Assembly: GCF_004799645.1 (NCBI RefSeq)
Contig: NZ_CP031305.1
Coordinates: 1,488,001-1,552,000 of the forward strand
Length of the DNA: 64,000 bases
Source: Natronorubrum bangense
GTDB taxonomy: Archaea; Halobacteriota; Halobacteria; Halobacteriales; Natrialbaceae
Direction of reading: 5' to 3'
The notes under the pieces were generated by a model. That model saw nothing but the letters and a program-made list of their open reading frames with translations. It made no database searches and had not been told where the DNA came from. The translations under genes were made by a program, and so were the position numbers. Shown piece by piece: positions 36,296 through 45,777 of this stretch; position 1 is the stretch's first letter; each line of letters begins with the position of its first letter.

Positions 36296-36314
36296 CGAAG
36301 TCCCCTCGAAGAGG
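35838..36314. repeat. 477-bp direct repeat, right copy
   Basis: Partner of 33861-34337. It encodes the pretoxin module of the intact cassette, plus the codons upstream of the GTG start (LFEGTSVTV), which are matched in the other copy. Confidence 0.85.
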
Positions 36315-36436
36315 ATCGTCAGCGCTCGAGGACGCGCCAGACGTTAGATACGTGGATATCGACGCTGGTCAACGGATTGCAGTTATGAACGGAATCGAAT
36401 CACGAGAAACTCCACCTTAAAAACTCGGTACTAGCG

Positions 36437-37636
36437 TCACTCCAGCGCGCTCAGCGCATCCTCGGCAGCGTACCGGACGTCCTCGTCGGAATCCGTAAGC
36501 GCCCCCTCGAGCGTCTCGACGAGTTGGTCGCGATCGATAAGTGTCGGATTGGCCGGTTCGAGCCCCGATAGGGTCTCGATCGCAGCAACTTTGACCTCCG
36601 GATGGTCGGACGATTCGATGCAAGTTCGTATTTCGCGGATGACCTTTCCCTGGTCGAACCCCTGATCGTTCTCGGTAAACGTTGTTTTCGTCTCGAGGAG
36701 TAATCCGAGAACCGCCATCGCCTGCGGTGTGAGGTCCGGATCGTCGTACCAGAGACACATGAGGAGTGCGTGTAGCGCCTTCTCGTCGGGATGCCGCGCC
36801 AGCACCGACAGTGCTCGTTCCGCGTACGCATCGTCTCCGCGTGTTATCAGGCCGTAATACAGGTCGCCTGCCCGCTCGGGTGGATGATCCGAAACTCGTT
36901 CACGGATCAGATCCTCGATTACGCCCGCTTCGAGCGCATGCGCTCGCAGCCAGTCAGTCTCGATCGGTCCGATCTCTTTGCCATCGGTCGGATGGACCAG
37001 CTCCTCGAACCGCTCGAGGGAGGTGTCAAATGCGGGCATCTTCCCCTCCTGCACGGCGTTCAGTACCGTCTCCACTTCGTCGACCACCATCGGTAATTCG
37101 TGGCTCGCTGCCGACGGATCAGTCCCGTGCTCCCGATAGAACGCGACCGTCTCTCGACCGACCGCGGCCAGTGCCGAAAGCTGTTTTTCGACCGAAACCG
37201 GGATCGGACCGAGCGGTAAGTCGGATTCGAGTTCGACTGATTCGTCAAAGCGTCCGTTTCCACCCGGGGGTGCGGCTTCACTAGTGACCTGAACGAGGTC
37301 GATTCCGATCGTCTCTGCGTCTCCATCCATTGGACGGTAAATCAGCGAACTTTCCTCGCGCTCGAGTCGTTCACCCTCGTGATGATAGGACCACGTTACC
37401 GGTACTGCCCAAGAGCGGGCACCGTCCGTCGCGTCGAGGATTGCTCCCGCCGTGAACTCGAGGAGTTTGCCGACGGGGACGTCGAAGCAGAGTTCGAGTT
37501 CCCGGTCCCCCTCCTGATCGGACAGCGAAAGTGCGAACACCGGCCAGATCTCCCGCGCATCGGCGGCCTTCTTCGTAGCTAGATCGTCGAAGGAGATCGA
37601 CGGGTTCGTTTCCCATGTACGGTTCAATTCGGCCAT
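36437..37636 (-). CDS. HEAT-repeat protein, candidate immunity partner of the large toxin-like protein
   Basis: A 399-residue cytoplasmic protein. Residues about 250-399 form HEAT-type helical repeats (DAYAERALSVLARHPDEKALHALLMCL, PEVKVAAIETLSGLEPANP, DEDVRYAAEDALSALE). The N-terminal 170 residues are beta-rich and not recognised. It starts 33 bp after the stop of the large secreted toxin-like gene on the same strand. HEAT-repeat immunity proteins exist in bacterial polymorphic-toxin systems, so this role is plausible but rests on position. A generic scaffold function is the alternative. Confidence 0.6.
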   Translation of the reverse strand: MAELNRTWETNPSISFDDLATKKAADAREIWPVFALSLSDQEGDRELELCFDVPVGKLLEFTAGAILDATDGARSWAVPVTWSYHHEGERLEREESSLIYRPMDGDAETIGIDLVQVTSEAAPPGGNGRFDESVELESDLPLGPIPVSVEKQLSALAAVGRETVAFYREHGTDPSAASHELPMVVDEVETVLNAVQEGKMPAFDTSLERFEELVHPTDGKEIGPIETDWLRAHALEAGVIEDLIRERVSDHPPERAGDLYYGLITRGDDAYAERALSVLARHPDEKALHALLMCLWYDDPDLTPQAMAVLGLLLETKTTFTENDQGFDQGKVIREIRTCIESSDHPEVKVAAIETLSGLEPANPTLIDRDQLVETLEGALTDSDEDVRYAAEDALSALE

Positions 37637-37669
37637 TTAGTGTGAAATTATTTGGTAGATACGTGAGTC

Positions 37670-40600
37670 TTAGGGTTCCCAACTCACGAAATCATCGACT
37701 TCCGGATCCCAGCGCCACCACTGACCGTCTTCGAACTTTCGGACGGCTTCCCCCGTGCGCGGGTAAACGCTCTCAATCTGTCCACTTTTGACGTTGATCC
37801 TGACGCTTTCGATTCCGTGTCGTGAGATTTGGTTCGACACGATCGTCTGGCCATTATCGACGTCGCTGTGTTTTACCGCCCTGTACGCAACCTCTTCTAT
37901 CTCTGATCGTAGAGCAGCACTGTCTCCAGTCATTCGCGGTGGCATCGTCGCAGCTCCCGCGGGCGAATCTACGGTCTGCCCTGCGGGGAAGAGGCTCGTT
38001 TCGTCCCTGTGTGTTATTCTGTTGCCGCGCATGTGTCGGTCAAAGGCGTGCTGTATATCAGTCTGCTCCATCCAACGGATAGCATCACCTTGCGCGGGAC
38101 TCTTGGCAATTACTTGAGTCTCACGGAGCGTTGCTCCATTTTCGGAGAGCCGCGCGACTTCCCTTGCGGACAGGTCATCGACGTGCCGGAGACGATCACC
38201 TTCGTAAGCGATGGTGCGTAACGCTCGTTGCTCTGCCCGCGGAAGTTGGATAACGTGCGCTAATTCCCCGTTGAGATCGGAGACAAGCCGCTGATTGCGC
38301 GGCTCGCCGAGGAAATCGCCGACCTCTCGAGCGGGGATATTTTCGCGCTGCGTTATACCTAATAGCTTCTGCAAATCACCGTCTTCGAGCCGGTTAACGG
38401 TTGTAACTGCATCTTCGCCCCCTTCGGCCAGATACCGCGAAAGCTGCTCTTTCTGGGACGAACTGAGCGAGTCCAGAGTCCGGCTGTTAACGGAGTTGAT
38501 CCGTGCCGACTGTGCGTTCTTCCCGGCAGTCCGGAACTGCGCACCAATATCATCGATTCCTTCGGCGAGTCGATGGGAGATCAGCGCAGAGCGAAGTCCA
38601 CCGCCGTCGGTGCGCAACGCCGGTGATGCAGGAATGTCGTCGGCGACTCGATTCACTCGTTGTCCGACGTTCGCACCCTCGGTGGCCCCTTTTGTGATGG
38701 TGCCGCCGTAGGCCATCGACGCCAGAAAGTGCAACGTGTATCCCTCGTACCAGCCCTGGGCGTACGCTTCGTAATCGTCAGTACCCTCCGGATGTGGATT
38801 GTCGAACTGTTGCTCTTCCCGTGTCGCCTCAATCATCATCGGGAGCGCCTGTTCGAGCGCTTCCTGGTCGATTTCGCCGAGGAGACCGACAAAGTTCTCA
38901 CCGGCGCCGGTCGGATCATCCCAAAGGGCCCTGCCGATCGTGTCGATCAGTTCCGGTAACTCGGCGGCGCTGTGGGTGAATCCCGAGAGGAGGCCACCGG
39001 AGTACGGATCGACGTTCGTCCCGATGACATCACCGTAAAAGGACGACTGGCCGTGAATGCGTTCACCGCCGGCGTTGCCGTAGACGTCGGTCGCTTCGAT
39101 TGTCGTTTCCGAACCGCGCAGGGCGCTGAACGACCCCTCGGTCAACGAGTCGAGCGTCTCGGTCCGTGTGATCGACGTGTATCCACCGACGTCGTCGTCG
39201 GCACCGACCGTTCTGCCGCCCCGTTCGAGTTCGTAGGCGTCGATTCCTGCGGGATCTTCGAGTCTGAATTGGTACCGGAAGTTCCACGAGGGCGTTTCGA
39301 TCTCGACCGGCGACCAGCTGAACTCGACATCGGCGCTACCCATCTCCGACCACTGGTCGTACTCAAGCAGCGTCGCCTCCGGCGGCGACGTCGAGAACAC
39401 CGTGGGATCCTCCTCGGGGTCGTCGAACGCGTCGTCGTCCGAAATTCCATCACCCGTCGTGTCCAGTCGTTCAGGGTCGGTTCCCAGCTCCCGCTCCTCG
39501 ATATCCGTCAGGCCGTCCCCGTCCGTGTCCACAACCAGTGGGCTCGCCGTCACGTTGCGCGACGAGAAGTACGACATGGGATCGCCGTCGACGTCCGGAT
39601 CCGTGACCAGGTCCTCGAGATTCTGGGCCGCGTCTGGATCGTCGACGACCTCGATCTCCCAGCCCTCGAGTTGCTCGGCGTCGGTCAGTCCGTCACCGGT
39701 CGTATCCACCATCGCGGGATGGTGTGCGGCGTGGGTGACCTGTGCGGTGAGTTTCGTCTCGTTGTCCTCCTCGTGGACGCGATAGTTGATGTCGACCGTT
39801 TCGTTGTCCTGAATGCCGTCGCCGCTGGTGTCTAGCGCGACCGGATCGAGATCCAATGGTTCGCCCTGAACGTCACCCGGACCGGTCGGCATTCGGAGAT
39901 CCATCTCGGCGACGAGATCCGGAATGCCGTCGCCGTTAGTATCTTCCAGGTCGACGCCAGTCTGATTCTCCGCGACACGCTCGAAGGTATCAGGGAGATC
40001 CTCGGAGTGCTGGACGTGGTGGAAGTCGCCGCCGGTGATGGCAGCGATCTCGCGGAGTTCGTTCTCGTCGATACTGTTTCCGAGTCCGACCGTACTGATC
40101 TCGACACCGGCGTCGGCGGCGTCTTCGGCCGCCGATTCGGCGTCGGAGTAACTGCTCGACTTCCCGTCCGCCAGCAGGATCATCACCGACGAGCGGTTCT
40201 CCCAGCCGTTGGCCTCGAGTTCCTCGAGGCCCTCCCTGATGCCGGCTTCGGTGTGCGTGCCGCCGCCGGCGCTCAGCGATTCGATGCTGCTGTTGAGCGC
40301 GTCGTGGTCTCGTGTGAGCGGATGTTCGCGGCTCGCACTGCTCTCGAAGCTGACGAGCCCGGCTTGCTCGTCGTCGGCGAGCGCGCCCACGAAGCGCGTC
40401 GCCGCGTCGCGCGCATAGCTGATCGGCGAGCCGCTCATCGAGCCGCTGACGTCGACGACGAACGTGAAGTCCGCCTTCTCGAGCGAGCCACCGTCGCCGA
40501 CGTCACCATCGGTTTCGTTTCCGTCGAGCGTGATCGTATCGCTCGTCTCGTCCTCCCAGTCGTCGATCCAGAACACCGAGAAGAACGAGAAACCATCGAC

Positions 40601-41089
40601 GTCGGCGGTCGCGACGCCCTCGTCGACGTCGATTTCGGTCTCGACCGGGGTCCACGGCTCGTCGCTCTGGGGATCCCACGTCACCACCGAGAGGTTGCCC
40701 TCGCGCTCGAGGGCGTCCTCCTCGAGCGGGATTGCGACGGTCGCTTCGTCGAACTCCTGCTGGCTCTCGATGCGGACCATCGGACCTGCACGATAGGGAT
40801 CGTCCGCCGCGGGCGTCTCGTCGCGAACCGAAATATCGCTCTCGTGGAGTCCGTCGCCGCCGACATCGACGGCAACGCCCGACGAGTCGTTCGAGACTGC
40901 GACCTCCTGATACTCGTCGGGATTCGGCCGATCCAGAATGACGTCGTCGAGGTCGACGCGAAGTTCCTGGGTCGCCTCGGCCGTCCGCTCGTCGTCGTGT
41001 TCAGCCGTCGCCGTCACCGTGACGGTCACGTTCTCGGGTTCGGGTCCGAGGTCGACGAACGTGGTTCCGCTCGCGGTCGCGGTCCCGAC
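37670..41089 (-). CDS. Large VWA/TSP3 secreted protein with toxin-like C-terminus (3' part of a frameshifted gene)
   Basis: About 1,140 residues, continuing the reading of 41026-42006 after a frameshift near 41090. Numbering from the open-frame start at 41302: a VWA domain (about 278-450) with the metal motif DVSGSMSG and ILLADGKSSSYSD; calcium-binding TSP3-like repeats (about 450-625: DTNGDGIPD, DTTGDGLTD, DTDGDGLTD, GTDPERLDTTGDGISD); a beta-sandwich-like region; a pretoxin module with QQFDNPHPEGTDDYEAYAQGWYEGY (about 797-870); a helical spacer; and a tip at about 1068-1210 with DIQHAFDRHMRG and ESVRINVKSGQIESVYP. HxxxRH-containing tips are common among bacterial contact-dependent toxins, often nucleases. 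The first 70 codons of the open frame are out-of-frame shadow. No membrane anchor or sortase-type signal seen. Confidence 0.7.
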   Translation of the reverse strand, partial: VGTATASGTTFVDLGPEPENVTVTVTATAEHDDERTAEATQELRVDLDDVILDRPNPDEYQEVAVSNDSSGVAVDVGGDGLHESDISVRDETPAADDPYRAGPMVRIESQQEFDEATVAIPLEEDALEREGNLSVVTWDPQSDEPWTPVETEIDVDEGVATADVDGFSFFSVFWIDDWEDETSDTITLDGNETDGDVGDGGSLEKADFTFVVDVSGSMSGSPISYARDAATRFVGALADDEQAGLVSFESSASREHPLTRDHDALNSSIESLSAGGGTHTEAGIREGLEELEANGWENRSSVMILLADGKSSSYSDAESAAEDAADAGVEISTVGLGNSIDENELREIAAITGGDFHHVQHSEDLPDTFERVAENQTGVDLEDTNGDGIPDLVAEMDLRMPTGPGDVQGEPLDLDPVALDTSGDGIQDNETVDINYRVHEEDNETKLTAQVTHAAHHPAMVDTTGDGLTDAEQLEGWEIEVVDDPDAAQNLEDLVTDPDVDGDPMSYFSSRNVTASPLVVDTDGDGLTDIEERELGTDPERLDTTGDGISDDDAFDDPEEDPTVFSTSPPEATLLEYDQWSEMGSADVEFSWSPVEIETPSWNFRYQFRLEDPAGIDAYELERGGRTVGADDDVGGYTSITRTETLDSLTEGSFSALRGSETTIEATDVYGNAGGERIHGQSSFYGDVIGTNVDPYSGGLLSGFTHSAAELPELIDTIGRALWDDPTGAGENFVGLLGEIDQEALEQALPMMIEATREEQQFDNPHPEGTDDYEAYAQGWYEGYTLHFLASMAYGGTITKGATEGANVGQRVNRVADDIPASPALRTDGGGLRSALISHRLAEGIDDIGAQFRTAGKNAQSARINSVNSRTLDSLSSSQKEQLSRYLAEGGEDAVTTVNRLEDGDLQKLLGITQRENIPAREVGDFLGEPRNQRLVSDLNGELAHVIQLPRAEQRALRTIAYEGDRLRHVDDLSAREVARLSENGATLRETQVIAKSPAQGDAIRWMEQTDIQHAFDRHMRGNRITHRDETSLFPAGQTVDSPAGAATMPPRMTGDSAALRSEIEEVAYRAVKHSDVDNGQTIVSNQISRHGIESVRINVKSGQIESVYPRTGEAVRKFEDGQWWRWDPEVDDFVSWEP

Positions 41090-42006
41090 TCGCCGGCGAT
41101 CAGCGAGATATCGTCGGCGGTGCCGTTCCCGTCGACCGTTACGTCGGCCTCGTTGTAGGCATACGGGCGGACGTCGTCGAGGATCGCCTGAACCGGGACG
41201 ACGACCGAATCGTTTCGCTCGAAGGCTCGGTTCTGCGAGAGCGACAGCGCTGGCTCGGTGTTCTTCTCGACTTTGTCGAGCGCTCGCTCGCCGTGTTTCC
41301 ACGCGTTCTCGAGGTGCGTTGCCGCGTTCGCGCGATCCGCCGGCCCGGCGTCCGTTCCGACGGTGTCGTCGGCTCGCTCGAGCGCGTCGATCGAGTTGCC
41401 GAGCGCGCTCTCGGCCGCCTGTCGCTGGCCAGGATTCCGTAACTCCTCGTCGTTCGCGGCGACAACGGACTTGGCGTCGACGACGGTGAGTCGCGCGCTC
41501 CGATCGCTCGCCGCGTACAGGTCGCGACCGATCTCGTCGACGATCGCTTCGTCGTCTTCGTCGACGGCTTCGGCCAGTTCCGCGAGCGCTCGCTGCGCGT
41601 CGGCGTACCGCTCGAAGGCCTCGCGAGAATCAGCGTATTCGAGGTGTCGATACGCCTGCAGCGAGGCGTTGACTGCCGCGACGGTTTCGTCCGCGGCCGT
41701 CATCGCGGATTCGTCAGCTTCGTTGGTTTCGTTCTCGCCGGGCTCGAGATCGAGCTCTCCGAGTCGTTCGGTCGCGTTCACCGCCGTCTCGATCGACGTG
41801 TTCGCCTCGAGTTCCGGGACGGTTACGTTCGCGTCGCCGCGGTCGTGGCCGGGCGGTCCGCCGCCGTTCTGTCCTGGTGGGCCGTCGCCGTGGCCAGGTG
41901 GTCCATCTCCCTGGATCGTGACGCCGGTCGATCGCTCGTTCACCGTGCCAGCACTCGGCCCGGCTGCGAGTGCGGGCATGGCGATCATCGAGGTCGCCAT
42001 GAGCAC
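41026..42006 (-). CDS. N-terminal part of the same frameshifted secreted protein
   Basis: This frame encodes a signal sequence (about MATSMIAMPALAAGPSAG), a glycine-proline-rich stretch (GPPGHGDGPPGQNGGG) and a long helical alanine/glutamate-rich domain. It ends with DVTVDGNGTADDISLIAGES before going out of frame near 41090. In frame upstream of 42006 it reads SRRTFVAIFFAVLMATS, a better signal peptide, but with no ATG. The ATG at 42044, properly placed behind a TATA-like box, is in another frame. A second one-base shift between 42044 and about 42034 is therefore likely, and the natural start is probably 42044. Confidence 0.65.
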   Translation of the reverse strand: MLMATSMIAMPALAAGPSAGTVNERSTGVTIQGDGPPGHGDGPPGQNGGGPPGHDRGDANVTVPELEANTSIETAVNATERLGELDLEPGENETNEADESAMTAADETVAAVNASLQAYRHLEYADSREAFERYADAQRALAELAEAVDEDDEAIVDEIGRDLYAASDRSARLTVVDAKSVVAANDEELRNPGQRQAAESALGNSIDALERADDTVGTDAGPADRANAATHLENAWKHGERALDKVEKNTEPALSLSQNRAFERNDSVVVPVQAILDDVRPYAYNEADVTVDGNGTADDISLIAGESGPRPRAEPRSSTSDPNPRT

Positions 42007-42067
42007 GGCGAAGAATATTGCAACAAACGTTCTCCTGCTGTCATCTATATCACATAAGCTGAAATAG

Positions 42068-42077
42068 TATTTTTAAT
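42068..42077 (-). promoter_or_regulatory. TATA-like box of the large secreted-protein gene
   Basis: The minus strand reads ATTAAAAATA, centred about 28 nt before the ATG at 42044; a second candidate TTTATATC lies at 42084-42091. The spacing favours 42044 as the original start. The gap 42007-42274 holds no other gene. Confidence 0.4.
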
Positions 42078-42274
42078 TGTTTTGATATAAATGTAGAATA
42101 GCAATACATGCGGAAATGAATACGACCTCGTTCGGAGTCGGATTCGCGACCTCATGGCTGCTTATTGTCAGCGCAGGTTCGTCCCACACGAAGCGGGCAT
42201 CTGGCCACGAAATCGCCAAAATACGCCGATAGTAGACTGCAGCGAACGAACGTGAGGCGAAGAGAATATCGGGT

Positions 42275-44329
42275 CTAGAACTCCTCGGCCGGCGGCGCGA
42301 TCCCCTCGTCGTCGCCCTCGAGGTCGAACTCCTCGCGTACTTCCCGGATGCGATCCCGGATGTCCGCCGCCAACTCGAACTCGAGGTTGCTCGCTGCCTC
42401 CTGCATCTGTGTCTCGAGGTCGGCGATGTAGCGGGCAGCCTCGTCGTCGTCCGCGATGTCCTTCCCGGAGACGCTCGAGGTGTCGGTCTTGCTCCCTGGG
42501 AGGTTGGTTTCGCCCACCGCTTTCTCGATCGTCGTCGGCTCGAGGCCGTGGTCCTCGTTGTACGCCTGTTGAATCTCGCGACGTCGCTGGGTTTCTTCGA
42601 TCGCCGACTCCATCGCGTTCGAGGGCTCGTCGGCGTAGAGCACGACCTCGCCGTTGACGTTTCGGGCCGCCCGGCCCATCGTCTGGACGAGCGTGGTCTC
42701 CGAACGCAGGAACCCCTCCTGGTCGGCGTCGAGGATCGCCACGAGCGAGACTTCGGGAATGTCCAGCCCCTCCCGCAGCAGGTTGATGCCGACGAGGACG
42801 TCGATCTCGCCCAGTCGGAGCGAGCGGATGATCTCGTGGCGCTCTAAGGTGTCCGTCTCGTCGTGCATGTACGCGACGTCGACGCCGGCTTCCTCGAGAT
42901 ACTCGGTCAGATCCTCAGCCATCCGCTTGGTCAGCGTCGTCACGAGCGTCCGTTCGTCGCGGTCGATGCGCTTGTCGATGCGATCCATGAGGTCGTCGAC
43001 CTGTCCGGTGGCATCTGCGACCTCGATCTGGGGGTCGACAAGGTGGGTCGGACGAACGATCTGTTCGACGATCTGTCCCGACTCCTCCTGCTCGTAGTCG
43101 CTGGGGGTCGCACTGACGTACAGCGTCTGGTCGGTCTTCTCCTCGAACTCCTCGAACGTGAGCGGGCGATTATCGTAGGCGGTGGGGAGTCGAAAGCCGT
43201 TCTCGACCAGCGAATCTTTGCGGGACTTGTCGCCGGCGTACTGGCCCCGAATCTGGGGCAGGGTCACGTGGGATTCGTCGACGACGGTGAGGTAATCGTC
43301 CGGGAAGTAATCCAGCAGCGTGTAGGGAGCCTCGCCCGACTCCCGATCCGAGAGATACAGCGAGTAGTTTTCGATGCCCGAACAGTAGCCCGTCTCGGCC
43401 ATCATCTCGAGGTCGAACGTGGTGCGCTCGTCGATGCGCTGGGCAGCGATCATGTCGCCCTGCCGTTCGAAGTACGAAATTCGAGAGTCGAGGTCGTCTC
43501 GAATCTCGTCCATCGCGCGCTCGAGTTTCGCTTCGGGAATCGAGTAGTGCTCTGCGGGGTGGACCAGCACGGCCTGTTGCTCGCCCTGGGTTTTGCCCTC
43601 GAGCGGATCGACTTTCACCATCCGATCGATCTCGTCACCCCAGAGTTCGACGCGGATGGCATACCGGCCGTACATCGGATAGATTTCGATGGTGTCGCCA
43701 CGCACGCGGAACGTCCCCTGCGTGAAGTCGACGTCGTTGCGCTCGTAGTTCAAATCGACCAGTTGGGCAAGGAGGCCGTCGCGGCCGACCTCCTCGCCGA
43801 CCTCGAGTCGCAACGACATGTCGATGTAGTTGCGCGGGTCACCGAGGCCGTAGATCGCCGAGACGGAGGCAACGACGATGACGTCCTCGCGAGTCAGCAG
43901 TGATCGGGTTGCAGAGTGGCGCAGCCGGTCGATTTCGTCGTTGATCGAGGCGTCCTTGTCGATGTAGGTGTCGGTCTGCTCGACGTAGGCCTCGGGCTGG
44001 TAGTAGTCGTAGTAGGAGACGAAGTACTCGACGGCGTTCTCCGGGAAGAGATTCCGAAACTCCTCGTACAGCTGGGCTGCAAGCGTCTTGTTGTGGGCGA
44101 TGACGAGCGTCGGCTTCTGGATCTCCTCGATCGTCCACGAGACGGTGTTGGTCTTCCCCGAGCCGGTCACGCCGAGCAGGGTCTGTTTGTCCATGCCTGA
44201 CCGGAAGCCGTCGGCGAGTTGCTCGATCGCCTCGGGCTGGTCACCGGCGGGATCGAACGGCGCATCGACCTCGAAGGGGCGATCGACGTCGGGACGGTCC
44301 GGCTGGAGGGGGCCTCGCGTGTCGCTCAT
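42275..44329 (-). CDS. uvrB: UvrABC excinuclease subunit B
   Basis: A 684-residue DNA helicase-like damage verifier. Walker A is GVTGSGKT, the beta-hairpin region includes [28 protein letters not shown], the DE-box is [11 protein letters not shown], motif V/VI region [30 protein letters not shown], and the C-terminal UVR motif lies in [26 protein letters not shown]. Starts at the ATG 44329; the upstream extension to 44389 is not conserved. Partner of uvrC at 30031-31815. The acidic tail [13 protein letters not shown] is haloarchaeal. Confidence 0.96.
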   Translation of the reverse strand: MSDTRGPLQPDRPDVDRPFEVDAPFDPAGDQPEAIEQLADGFRSGMDKQTLLGVTGSGKTNTVSWTIEEIQKPTLVIAHNKTLAAQLYEEFRNLFPENAVEYFVSYYDYYQPEAYVEQTDTYIDKDASINDEIDRLRHSATRSLLTREDVIVVASVSAIYGLGDPRNYIDMSLRLEVGEEVGRDGLLAQLVDLNYERNDVDFTQGTFRVRGDTIEIYPMYGRYAIRVELWGDEIDRMVKVDPLEGKTQGEQQAVLVHPAEHYSIPEAKLERAMDEIRDDLDSRISYFERQGDMIAAQRIDERTTFDLEMMAETGYCSGIENYSLYLSDRESGEAPYTLLDYFPDDYLTVVDESHVTLPQIRGQYAGDKSRKDSLVENGFRLPTAYDNRPLTFEEFEEKTDQTLYVSATPSDYEQEESGQIVEQIVRPTHLVDPQIEVADATGQVDDLMDRIDKRIDRDERTLVTTLTKRMAEDLTEYLEEAGVDVAYMHDETDTLERHEIIRSLRLGEIDVLVGINLLREGLDIPEVSLVAILDADQEGFLRSETTLVQTMGRAARNVNGEVVLYADEPSNAMESAIEETQRRREIQQAYNEDHGLEPTTIEKAVGETNLPGSKTDTSSVSGKDIADDDEAARYIADLETQMQEAASNLEFELAADIRDRIREVREEFDLEGDDEGIAPPAEEF

Positions 44330-44434
44330 TATCGGGTTCAGGTGGTCGAGCCACTTCACCCGCTCGCATGCGGCACGCGAGACAGTCACAGCGAGCGCAC
44401 GCGGTAGACTGCCGACTGGATTGTCGGGCGTCGG

Positions 44435-45193
44435 TTATTCTTCGTCGTCGCCGAGCACGCCGTCGACCGTAATCTCGACGGTGAACTCACGGCCCTCCGT
44501 CTCCGCCGGCGGCTCGAGGTAGCCGATGGCGTTTGCGGTGTAGGCCGTGTCCAACTCGAGGTCGACATCGAATGCGGCGACGGTCGTCTCCGGATCGCCC
44601 GCCGGCCGAACAGACAGGGTGTAGCTGCCGGCCGGAACGGCGACGTAGTCGGTCGACTCGCCGAATTCGACGTTCTCGAACAGCGGGGCGTCGTCGGCGT
44701 AGACGTCGACGGCTGGGGCGTCCGGTGACGCGTGGAACAGCCGAACGAGCGCCGAGCCGGCGTCGACGAGTACTTCGGGTCGGAACGTGCCGGCTCCGAG
44801 TTCACCGATCGCCGCGACGGTGTAGAACGCCGAGCCGAACTCGACGTCTCCCTCGAACGCGACGGTTCCGGGGTCGCCAGCCGCCGTGATCGTGACGGTG
44901 TACGTTCCCGGCTCGATCTCGAGATACGGCGAGACGTCACCGTACGCAACGTCCGAAAGCACCTGCGCTCCGTCGACGAAGACGTCTACGTTCGGTGCAT
45001 CTGGCGAGAAGTGCGCGACGCGAACCGCCGCGTTCGGCACGGTCGGTTCGTCGGCAGGGTACTCTTTTTCGTCTTTCTTTGTCGGTCGCTTGTCGTCTTC
45101 GTACTCTCCGGCAGCAAAGACGGTTCCGCTTGCGGCAGCGAGCCCACCGGCAGCGCCCATCGATTTCAGGGCTGTGCGTCGTGATACTGGCAT
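44435..45193 (-). CDS. Tat-exported DUF4397 protein
   Basis: A 252-residue secreted protein. The Tat signal is SRRTALKSMGAAGGLAAASGTVFAAG. Two DUF4397 units follow: VRVAHFSPDAPNVDVFVDG (about residue 57) and VRLFHASPDAPAVDVYADD (about 148), each with the SPDAP signature and a trailing YTV/YTLSV strand. DUF4397 domains are extracellular beta-sandwich modules of unknown function, often in repeats. Probably cell-surface associated. Confidence 0.9.
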   Translation of the reverse strand: MPVSRRTALKSMGAAGGLAAASGTVFAAGEYEDDKRPTKKDEKEYPADEPTVPNAAVRVAHFSPDAPNVDVFVDGAQVLSDVAYGDVSPYLEIEPGTYTVTITAAGDPGTVAFEGDVEFGSAFYTVAAIGELGAGTFRPEVLVDAGSALVRLFHASPDAPAVDVYADDAPLFENVEFGESTDYVAVPAGSYTLSVRPAGDPETTVAAFDVDLELDTAYTANAIGYLEPPAETEGREFTVEITVDGVLGDDEE

Positions 45194-45489
45194 AGTGCAG
45201 CCAAGACGGAGGACGCAACCAGCAAAAACGGGGTAGTTAGTATCGATGGTTGTCGTGTCGTTTCCCGCGACCCCCGTTCGTGTAGGCTGTCTGTGCATAC
45301 TGAAGGACGGCGCTACACCGACGACTCTCGTCGCTCGAGCGTCCAGCAACGGCGGTTTCGTCGCCATACTCGGCTGCGATCGTGTAGGCCCGCCCTAGTC
45401 AGCCGTTCGCCCTCCGTCCTCGTTGCCCACGTCGTCAGGTGGCTCCTGCCCGCCCAACTGTTATGGACCCGGTCGGTGTGGCTCTGGCT

Positions 45490-45756
45490 ATGACGGATCA
45501 ACTCGAGCAGGCCCGTAACGACCTCGAGCAAGCAACGAAGACGGCCGACGACGGTATTCGCGACGAGATTCGCGAGACGGCCGACGCGTTCGACGAGTAC
45601 GTTACCAGCGAGCAAAACCCCGACCACGCGGTTCTCGACGCCCACCTCAACACGCTCCGCCAGGCCCGTGAACGAGCCAGTGGCGACACCAAAGCCCGCC
45701 TCGAGAACGCACTCGAGACGGCCGAGTCGTATCGAACGGATCTCGAGCAGGCGTAA
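45490..45756 (+). CDS. Small acidic helical protein (conserved in haloarchaea)
   Basis: An 88-residue protein predicted to be two antiparallel helices (LEQARNDLEQATKTADDGIRDEIRETADAFDEYV and LNTLRQARERASGDTKARLENALETAESYRTDL). No catalytic motif. The ATG at 45490 is preferred because TTATGG lies about 27 nt upstream. The family is a haloarchaeal DUF (I recall DUF7553, uncertain). The preceding 296 bp contain nothing else convincing. Confidence 0.75.
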   Translation: MTDQLEQARNDLEQATKTADDGIRDEIRETADAFDEYVTSEQNPDHAVLDAHLNTLRQARERASGDTKARLENALETAESYRTDLEQA

Positions 45757-45777
45757 CCGTCTCCGCAGATGACCGGC

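Noticed and set aside
37670..41302. The full 1,210-codon open frame as one gene starting at 41302
   Set aside because: The first 70 codons are arginine-rich and out of frame with the true N-terminal part encoded at 41026-42006; sensible coding in this frame starts only near 41089.
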